Shown in pieces: positions 14,958 through 20,489 of a stretch of DNA of 20,489 bases. The notes below the pieces were generated by a model that saw only the letters and a list, made by a program, of their open reading frames with translations, was not told where the DNA came from and made no database searches. How positions within the stretch are numbered: the first letter of the stretch is position 1; each line of letters begins with the position of its first letter. Source of the stretch: Collinsella sp. AF23-2 (GTDB taxonomy: Bacteria > Actinomycetota > Coriobacteriia > Coriobacteriales > Coriobacteriaceae). Made by a program: the position numbers and the translations under genes. The DNA is taken from positions 1-20,489 of the forward strand of contig NZ_QRVG01000031.1 in assembly GCF_003459245.1 (NCBI RefSeq), given 5' to 3'.

Positions 14958-17168
14958 CTAACGAATCAGTATTACTTTCGATGGGCCCAAAGCGGTCAAA
15001 CCGGAGATGCGATTTCCATAACCATCACTATGCCAGAACAAATTTTCGCTCGGCGAATTGCCCCAGAAAAAGCCAATGTGGCTATCGTCCGCATATGGGT
15101 TGTAAGGATTGAAGAACACAATGTCCCCCTTACGAGCCAAACCACTACGTAACAACTCATCAATAGAGTTGAAATAAGTCACGTTCGCACACGTATCGAT
15201 AGCGTAGCCGTACCAACGATAAGCGTTTACGCAGCCGCCCCTTCCGGGACCTCCACTCCAAGGGGAATGGCTCTGCTCGGCGGCAATGGGAGCTAAATTC
15301 CCGCCCGCCTTCATATATGCATGCGATACAAATCCACCACAATTCATGCCCGTATAACCGTCCCAACGCGGATCACCCTTTGGGTACATGCACGTTTCCT
15401 GGCTGAGATGCGTGTCGTAGCGTGTTCCACGGTAATAGCCGTCGTTTTCGTGGCTCATAAGCCAATTGACCAAGCTGGACCTATTGACCCCCAAAACAGA
15501 ACCAGACGTATTCAACCATGCACCACTTGCATTGAAGTAATAGTCAACGCCATCGATTTTCAGCCACCCGTTAGCAAACATGGCACCCGAAGGCTGGAGC
15601 CAGTACCACGTACCGCCGTCATTAAGCCATCCAGTTTTCATCTTGAATGTGGAAGGGTCCATCCAATACCACGCACCGTTGACATATTGCCAACCAGACT
15701 TAAGGACACCATTGGAAGATGCGTAGTACCAAGTATTGCCACTTTCGTCAGAAGCGTCTTTCGACATAATCCAACCAGACGCCACGTTAACGACACCATT
15801 CGCATCCGCATAGAAAACCGCATCTCCAATATGAATCACACCTGGCAATGAAGACGAGTCAGTACGATCAGCGACTACAGGAGATCCATCAGATGAAGTA
15901 GGCAACGGCTCGCTCAGTGCTCCAGACGAATTCGCCCATGCCATACCATCGTTCAAGTTGATCCAGCACGAAGATGCCATTGCACCGGAATCATAAGAAA
16001 AATAGCGCTTGCTTCCTACCGCAAATTCACCAGTACGCATTGCGCCGGATACATCATCAAGGTAATACCAGGCGCTTCCGGACTTTATCCATCGCCCTCG
16101 TTGAATAGCTCCGTTTGATGCGGCGTAATACCAAGTACCATCAGCAAGTGCCCAGCCTGTTGCCATGGCACCTGAGCTCGTAAGGAAATAGGTGGACGAG
16201 CCCACTTGCACAAAGCCCGTGAGCATAATATGGCTTCCTGGATCCAGGTAATACCAAGAATTCCCTAGAAGTAACCAACCTCCATGCAGTAAGCCGTTGG
16301 AGTCAGCGTAATACCAGTTGTTGTCAATAAGTGCCCACTGGGAGGATAGCATGGCCCCTGAACTGTTAAAGATATAAGAGGTGCCATTGCATTCATTCAG
16401 CCCGGTGGCCATAGAACCGTCTGCAGGATCAAGCCAGTACCAACGACCCCCATCCGAGAGCCAGCCCTTTACCAGAGCGCCAGAGCCGGAAAAATAATGC
16501 CAGACAGAAGCATCAAGATGCCATCCGATAAGCATTGCACCAGAAGAAGAGAATCCATACGTAGCTCCCCCAATCTGCAGCATCGCATCGTGGACCATCT
16601 TGCCCTCATCATCCAGCCAATACCAGTTGCTGCCGTCTGAAAGCCAGCCTTTTACCATGGCGCCAGAACCGGAGAAATAACGCCAAGCAGAAGTGGAGCC
16701 CGTAGAATCTAGGTACCAGCCGACACGCATTGCGCCCGAAGAGGAGAAGGCATACGTCGCACCCCCGACTTGAACCAACCCATCCTGAGCCATTCGACCT
16801 TCGTCGTCGAACCAGTACCAGCTACCGTCTATATGTCTCCAAGAAGAAACAGCGATTGTTCCGTCGGACAAGCCCCAACGCCAAAAACCAGCCCCTTCTT
16901 CGGGTGATATCCACCCCTGATGCCAAATAATTTGATTCGAAACCTCGGAAGGGGTCTCATTATCCACCTGAGAGTTCTGCTCGACAGCGAAGGTCGATTC
17001 GCGCTGAGCATCAACGCCTGACTCGACAGAAGCAATAGCAACGTTAGATGCGGGACCTTCGTCAGTGTTATTCGAATCAAGGGCGTATAACATCGAGGGC
17101 GAACCCAAAAGGAGCCCAAAAGAAATGAGGCCCGAAAAAGCCAGCACTCCGAATGACCATTTCTTCAT
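14958..17168 (-). CDS. Secreted choline-binding-repeat protein with divergent NlpC/P60-like domain
   Basis: Exported protein of about 736 residues. Signal peptide begins MKKWSFG, with a hydrophobic core and probable cleavage near residue 29. CW repeats fill residues about 85-555, broken by a serine/aspartate-rich spacer. The C-terminal 173 residues (from about 564) look like an NlpC/P60-type amidase: TGMNCGGFVSHAY (Cys610), DDSHIGFFWG (His697) and a further FWHS (His713). The usual D-C-S before the active site is N-C-G here, so it is a divergent member with possibly different substrate preference. The frame can also start at a GTG (17187-17189), but that lies against a strong hairpin; I prefer the ATG at 17166-17168 because it starts a normal signal peptide, although its Shine-Dalgarno is weak. 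It follows the His/Cys repeat-protein gene by 80 nt on the same strand. Confidence 0.9.
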   Translation of the reverse strand: MKKWSFGVLAFSGLISFGLLLGSPSMLYALDSNNTDEGPASNVAIASVESGVDAQRESTFAVEQNSQVDNETPSEVSNQIIWHQGWISPEEGAGFWRWGLSDGTIAVSSWRHIDGSWYWFDDEGRMAQDGLVQVGGATYAFSSSGAMRVGWYLDSTGSTSAWRYFSGSGAMVKGWLSDGSNWYWLDDEGKMVHDAMLQIGGATYGFSSSGAMLIGWHLDASVWHYFSGSGALVKGWLSDGGRWYWLDPADGSMATGLNECNGTSYIFNSSGAMLSSQWALIDNNWYYADSNGLLHGGWLLLGNSWYYLDPGSHIMLTGFVQVGSSTYFLTSSGAMATGWALADGTWYYAASNGAIQRGRWIKSGSAWYYLDDVSGAMRTGEFAVGSKRYFSYDSGAMASSCWINLNDGMAWANSSGALSEPLPTSSDGSPVVADRTDSSSLPGVIHIGDAVFYADANGVVNVASGWIMSKDASDESGNTWYYASSNGVLKSGWQYVNGAWYWMDPSTFKMKTGWLNDGGTWYWLQPSGAMFANGWLKIDGVDYYFNASGAWLNTSGSVLGVNRSSLVNWLMSHENDGYYRGTRYDTHLSQETCMYPKGDPRWDGYTGMNCGGFVSHAYMKAGGNLAPIAAEQSHSPWSGGPGRGGCVNAYRWYGYAIDTCANVTYFNSIDELLRSGLARKGDIVFFNPYNPYADDSHIGFFWGNSPSENLFWHSDGYGNRISGLTALGPSKVILIR

Positions 17169-17194
17169 AACAGCACGGTATCCAATCACGCAGC

Positions 17195-17222
17195 GGCCCC
17201 GTCGCTTCAGGGCAACGGGGCC
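17195..17222 (-). terminator. GC-rich hairpin between two repeat-protein genes
   Basis: GGCCCCGT and ACGGGGCC pair perfectly over 8 bp around a 12-nt loop, 26 nt after the stop of the upstream gene (17249) and 26 nt before the ATG of the next. No T-run follows on either strand, so it may be a partial terminator, an attenuator or an mRNA-stabilising structure that sets unequal expression of the two genes. Confidence 0.5.
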
Positions 17223-17248
17223 TCAATCAAAACTAGCTCAGTAATGTG

Positions 17249-18376
17249 CTAGCCAATTTGCTGGCAGTTTTTGCACTCTCGTGAAGCGCCACGCCTCTGG
17301 GCCTCCTGAATAGAGATCTGCGAATAGCCCTTTGCGTCCTTACCAACGGTACGGCACTTATGCGTATGGTAAACATCGCTACCGTTCTTATACCAAACTA
17401 AACCGTAGCCCGGAATCCACTTGCCGTCCTCGCCGACATAGTAGGAGCCAACCCAGGCATTCGTAGCCATGGCACCGGAAGACTGGAGGTAGTAGTCGCC
17501 GACCCAGGCGTCGTGAGCCATAGCGCCGGAACCGCTAAAGTAGTACCAGGCGCCGCCGACCTGACGCCAGCCGGTGGCCATCGCACCGGAATCGTCGAAC
17601 CAGTACCAAGAGCCACCCAGGCTGCGCCAGCCGTTAGCGACCATGGCGCCCGAGCCGTCGAGATAGAACCACGCACCGCCGATGTTGAGCCAGCCAGTGG
17701 CCATCGCGCCGGAGGCGTTGGCGTAGTACCAGGTGCCCGAATCGTTGATCCAGCCAGTTAGCATGACACCGTACTCATTGAAATAGTACCAAGTTCCACC
17801 GATATTATGCCAACCGGTCAACAGCTCGCCGCTGGAAGTCGCATAGAGCCACTTTCCATAGATGGAGTCATAAATCCAGCCACTATGCTGCATGCGGCCA
17901 TCAGCATTGGCGCCAGGGGTGTTCAGGAAGTAGTTTTTGCCATCAATCTGAACTCGGCCGTATGCCATATCGTGGTTTTCGGGATAGAAGTAGTACCAAT
18001 CCCCGCCGATAAGCTGCCAGTTCGACACCGCGGTCCCGTCAGCGCCAAAATAGTACCAAACGGCTTCGTAATCGTTATACCACTGGTTCGTGACCATGAC
18101 GCCAGTCTCGGGATCGAAATAGCGAAGGTTGCCGTCCTCGCACCGAACGAGTTCGGTCTGCATCGAGCCATCGTTGTCGAAATAATACGTTCCAGCAGGA
18201 CGAGAAACAGAGAAACCTGTCAAATTGCGAGACTCGCTATGATCAATATATTGAAGACCAACGAGAGAATCAATATCAGCAAATGAGGGCGCCGGGACAA
18301 CCGTCATGCAGGCGGCGGCAAATACAGCAACTCCCAGCGCTGTTAGTCCTCGCCATCTTTCTCGAAGGTTATTCAT
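17249..18376 (-). CDS. Secreted choline-binding-repeat protein with C-terminal His/Cys cluster
   Basis: Exported 375-residue protein, the shortest of the set. Signal peptide residues 1-33 (SFA cleavage). CW repeats occupy about residues 55-330 and end with short truncated units. The last 41 residues carry VYHTHKC...SIQEAQRRGASRECKNC, with His337, His339, Cys341, Cys368 and Cys371. The spacing (H-x-H-x-C, then C-x-x-C) looks like a small zinc site, and similar tails occur on other Gram-positive surface proteins. No enzyme domain is visible. The ATG has AAGGA 6 nt upstream. Repeat codons in 17400-17760 are GC-rich and share a 21-nt identical stretch with the GH25/C39 gene, suggesting exchange between paralogs. 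It may be a structural or metal-dependent adhesion protein; the function is unknown. Confidence 0.88.
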   Translation of the reverse strand: MNNLRERWRGLTALGVAVFAAACMTVVPAPSFADIDSLVGLQYIDHSESRNLTGFSVSRPAGTYYFDNDGSMQTELVRCEDGNLRYFDPETGVMVTNQWYNDYEAVWYYFGADGTAVSNWQLIGGDWYYFYPENHDMAYGRVQIDGKNYFLNTPGANADGRMQHSGWIYDSIYGKWLYATSSGELLTGWHNIGGTWYYFNEYGVMLTGWINDSGTWYYANASGAMATGWLNIGGAWFYLDGSGAMVANGWRSLGGSWYWFDDSGAMATGWRQVGGAWYYFSGSGAMAHDAWVGDYYLQSSGAMATNAWVGSYYVGEDGKWIPGYGLVWYKNGSDVYHTHKCRTVGKDAKGYSQISIQEAQRRGASRECKNCQQIG

Positions 18377-18953
18377 ACGACATCCTTTCTCCGAGATTTA
18401 AGGCTCTCTTAAGTTATTCTCAGACTATCAATTTAGTTTTTCAACAGGGAATCGATAAAAGGTATCTTTGTGACTGCAATTTGATGAGAGCCGCCACGTC
18501 CTTGCCGTCCCGTGCATTGTCGACAGCAACGTCTTATGGCACAAACCGGATATCCTTTTCGGCGCAAATCGTTTGAGCAGGCGGCACGCGGAAGGAGTGT
18601 GTAGAGCGGTTTTCTGCTGGCTGCCAGCCACGGCATCCTTTCGGAAACCTAATTGCCGCCGGAATTAAAGTCCCCGGCGCGGACTCACCTTATCTCCCCG
18701 ACGCGGGCTCGATATCCTCTCGGATATCTAATCGTCTTGGACTTTTACCTGCCCAAGCACAGTACAACTTTTACGTGCCGCCACACGGAGCAAGGCTCGG
18801 GGATTATTCTCTAAAAACCATGCTTTCAAAGCAACTTAGGCACAAACGTAGTCAAACAAAATACCTTTCAGGTCTTTCTTGAAGATAAGCAGTAGATTAA
18901 AGTATCCGACAAGAAATCCCGCATTACATTCAACCCGCAGAAAAAACAGAGCA
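18377..18953. other. Gene-free region with frameshifted coding remnants
   Basis: About 577 bases without an intact gene. The first 60 hold the leader and probable promoter of the repeat-protein gene ending at 18376, but no clear -35/-10 pair. The middle holds two overlapping plus-strand open stretches without start codons (18474-18668 and 18577-18882). A short palindrome, GATATCC-tctc-GGATATC, lies at 18711-18728, and a 24-nt-period near repeat (tccccggcgcggactc / tccccgacgcgggctc) starts at 18671 and 18695. No terminator is obvious for the DUF4365 gene that ends at 18954. Confidence 0.6.
18474..18882 (+). pseudogene. Probable frameshifted gene remnant, family unknown
   Basis: Two plus-strand frames have codon use like a real gene but no ATG/GTG/TTG start with a ribosome binding site. 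The first (18474-18668) contains DESRHVLAVPCIVDSNVLW. The second (18577-18882, +1 frame) contains HPFGNLIAAGIKVPGADSPY and NRLGLLPAQAQYNFYVPPHG, ending in a TGA. Joined by a single frameshift near 18577 they would make a fragment of roughly 135 residues. I do not recognise the family. Chance cannot be excluded. Confidence 0.35.
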
Positions 18954-19811
18954 CTAATACTCCGCCATGCCTTCGGACTCATATAAAAACCTCATATGAT
19001 CGACATCGAATCTAAGTGATAGCACATCTATAGATTTGCGTACATCAGAACACAGGCAAACGAATTTAAAAAACGAATCAGTTAATTCGCTTTCAAACTC
19101 TTTGTCGCATATACGTTTTCCAAGCTCAATAGCTTGGCTCAATTTAGTAGCGACAAAGTGGTTGGAAATTAAACCAAGCATGTTATTAGCCTTCTCAAGG
19201 CTATCAAGAACAGGCAAAACGTATTGTATTGCGAAATCTAATGTGACGGTATCATCCTCAATATAATTCGGAAGTCGATACGCTAAATCACATGTATTTA
19301 TATAATATTTGATCCATGACTCTTTCATTTTTGGAAACCGAGAGATATGGATTAACCGACTTTCAGCAGAGGTATCGCCCAATCTATTAGAAGTTGGAAT
19401 TAAAATAGTATTTGACCTTTGCTTTCGCCAAGACGAATTATCGAAATTCAATCGAACACGAATATACTCTTGCAACCAGACAAAATAGCACGCTCCATCA
19501 TCCGCTAAAGAACATCTAATTAAAAGAAAAGGTATTGCAAACATTTCAGCGTATAAAAGCGTCTTCGTATCAATGGAAAATGGAATTTCAGGTTTATCTT
19601 CGAGTGGCTTGTTTGTTCCCTTCACCTGAATTGCCATTAATTCACCAGTAGCGAATCCGTTTTCAAAGCGCTCAAAAATTTTATCGATTCCAAAATCACG
19701 TTCTGTTAAGTCTCGAACAACCCAGTTTTCAGAAGGCATAAGGGAGGTGACGAAAGAGCATGCCTCTGTATCAATTATGTGGCTATTTGGACGTTTCGGA
19801 GGATATGCCAT
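18954..19811 (-). CDS. DUF4365 domain protein, PD-(D/E)XK nuclease-like
   Basis: About 285 residues in AT-rich sequence unlike its GC-richer neighbours. The N-terminal half fits DUF4365: PPKRPNSHIIDTEA, RDFGIDKIFE (Asp39, Asp43) and a MAIQVKG core (Gln62, Lys64) resemble the acidic-and-QxK signature of restriction-endonuclease-like folds. DUF4365 proteins are often seen near defence and mobile genes, but their biochemical role is not established. The C-terminal half is alpha-helical-looking and unrecognised. I start at the ATG at 19809-19811, where family members usually begin and where GGAG lies 9 nt upstream. The frame continues upstream to 19880 and would add a strongly hydrophobic helix, so a membrane-anchored form is possible. 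The low GC suggests horizontal transfer. Confidence 0.75.
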   Translation of the reverse strand: MAYPPKRPNSHIIDTEACSFVTSLMPSENWVVRDLTERDFGIDKIFERFENGFATGELMAIQVKGTNKPLEDKPEIPFSIDTKTLLYAEMFAIPFLLIRCSLADDGACYFVWLQEYIRVRLNFDNSSWRKQRSNTILIPTSNRLGDTSAESRLIHISRFPKMKESWIKYYINTCDLAYRLPNYIEDDTVTLDFAIQYVLPVLDSLEKANNMLGLISNHFVATKLSQAIELGKRICDKEFESELTDSFFKFVCLCSDVRKSIDVLSLRFDVDHMRFLYESEGMAEY

Positions 19812-19968
19812 AAAAATCAGCTCCATCAGCCTTAGCGCAAGAGCACCTAATAACGACAAAATAAAGATAACAACCAACATAATTAGACTGCATGTCAGTT
19901 GATATCGAATAAGCGGTTAAGGACACAATAACCAATAAAACAATAGCACTCACTGTGTCCAGGGGCAT
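19783..19968 (-). CDS. Possible small membrane peptide overlapping the DUF4365 gene
   Basis: A 61-residue frame starting MPLDTVSAIVLLVIVSLTAY, with one clear hydrophobic helix and a strong GGAGGA about 8-10 nt upstream of the ATG at 19966-19968. It overlaps the DUF4365 gene start in another frame. It could be a small membrane peptide coupled to the nuclease-like gene, or the 5' part of a membrane-anchored DUF4365 gene broken by a frameshift. Its tail (SCAKADGADFYGISSETSK) looks non-native, which favours the frameshift reading. Confidence 0.3.
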   Translation of the reverse strand: MPLDTVSAIVLLVIVSLTAYSISTDMQSNYVGCYLYFVVIRCSCAKADGADFYGISSETSK

Positions 19969-20092
19969 GGACCATCTCCTCCATCCTTCCTGCTCGAGCA
20001 CGTCAGAGTAACCACCCGGTGAAACCATTGGCCGAGAGCTGCGCCCCCAGTCCCCGGGAAGCGGCCCTCTTGATTAAACTGCTCAGTATTTC

Positions 20093-20413
20093 GTGCTCAC
20101 GGGCTCAATTCCCGGTGACCACTTGAGTCACTTCATAGTAGAGAGCAACGACAATGTCGACGCTGCAGGTCTTAAGAATACATTCGCAATAGATGTTCCG
20201 GCTGTTCACGCCACTGCAGTGAAGCTGACCGGCCTCGGCTTCTATGATCGAATTAAGCACCTGATCGGAGAGCCTGCGGATAAGCACCAGCTGTCGATCG
20301 TCCCGTCGCTGAGGTGGGGCTCAGCGAACATGTCGGGCGCGGCGTCCGCTAAGATCTACATTGCGGTCCTCATCCTTCTCAAGAACCTTCCTTGTGGTTA
20401 TTTCAGATTCTAG
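20093..20413 (+). CDS. Unidentified ORF or gene fragment
   Basis: A 106-codon frame beginning GTG CTC ACG, with codon use like the chromosome's real genes (many C/G third positions). It reads IPGDHLSHFIVESNDNVDAA near the start, faintly like the first domain of some IS transposases (a xxDHLxxFI pattern), then LTGLGFYDRIKHLIGEPADK and a hydrophobic IYIAVLILL near the end. The same frame continues upstream past a TAA at about 20075 with further coding-like residues (GETIGRELRPQSPGSG), so the gene may be longer and interrupted. No Shine-Dalgarno is visible. I cannot assign a function. Confidence 0.35.
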   Translation: MLTGSIPGDHLSHFIVESNDNVDAAGLKNTFAIDVPAVHATAVKLTGLGFYDRIKHLIGEPADKHQLSIVPSLRWGSANMSGAASAKIYIAVLILLKNLPCGYFRF

Positions 20414-20468
20414 TGCGAAAGCCGTTTTGCGTCAGGCAGACGTCATCACCCCATTACAGTCTGAAATA
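20399..20468. repeat. Inverted repeat at the right edge
   Basis: TATTTCAGA (20399-20407) and TCTGAAATA (20460-20468) are perfect 9-bp inverted arms 52 nt apart. The left arm overlaps the end of the unidentified ORF. A second palindrome, CATCGA-taaatt-TCGATG, occupies 20472-20489 at the window end. They could be ends of a mobile element or a recombination site, but the window stops here. Confidence 0.4.
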
Positions 20469-20489
20469 GGCCATCGATAAATTTCGATG

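Noticed and set aside
12131..18376. Regularly spaced short repeats (taccag-type words about every 60 nt) resembling a CRISPR array
   Set aside because: The spacing matches 20-residue protein repeats in frame, the copies are imperfect, and no cas genes are present.
1..20489. tRNA, rRNA or known riboswitch
   Set aside because: I saw no cloverleaf, rRNA-like sequence or recognisable riboswitch core in the intergenic regions, but a covariance-model scan was not possible.

Overview
The window looks like a piece of a Gram-positive gut-type actinobacterial chromosome. My best guess is the class Coriobacteriia (Collinsella or a relative), from the moderate GC content, the Shine-Dalgarno usage and the dense set of secreted proteins built from choline-binding-type (CW) repeats. 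That placement is recall plus inference and is not proven by the bases.

Layout: 1-514 holds no intact gene, only short coding-like remnants and a small tandem duplication. 515-4813 (minus strand) is an AT-rich surface-glycan operon in the order GT2 glycosyltransferase, Wzx-type flippase, LicD phosphocholine transferase, GT4 glycosyltransferase. 4904-9187 (minus) holds two tandem secreted CW-repeat proteins, one ending in an L,D-transpeptidase (YkuD) domain and one in an NlpC/P60 domain. Divergent from these, 9353-12069 (plus) is a two-gene lic operon: a winged-HTH + CTP:phosphocholine cytidylyltransferase (LicC) + choline kinase (LicA) fusion, and a LicB-type DMT choline permease. It ends in a perfect bidirectional hairpin terminator. 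12131-18376 (minus) holds three more secreted CW-repeat proteins: GH25 lysozyme + repeats + C39-like peptidase, repeats + NlpC/P60-like, and repeats + a small His/Cys cluster. 18377-18953 is gene-free apart from frameshifted coding remnants. 18954-19811 (minus) is a DUF4365 nuclease-like gene with odd overlapping membrane-helix reading frames upstream. 20093-20413 (plus) is an unidentified ORF or fragment.

How it fits together: LicB would import choline, LicA would phosphorylate it, LicC would activate it to CDP-choline, and LicD would transfer phosphocholine onto a glycan made by the GT2/GT4 enzymes and exported by the flippase. The five CW-repeat proteins would then dock on that decorated surface and place different peptidoglycan-active heads on the wall. 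The most interesting single feature is a 19-bp perfect inverted repeat (9286-9304). It supplies the -35 elements of two divergent promoters, one for the lic operon and one for the NlpC/P60 CW-repeat gene, so ligand synthesis and ligand-binding protein may be co-regulated, possibly by the winged helix fused to LicCA. Choline specificity, the target glycan and the regulation are inferences from family membership and gene neighbourhood.
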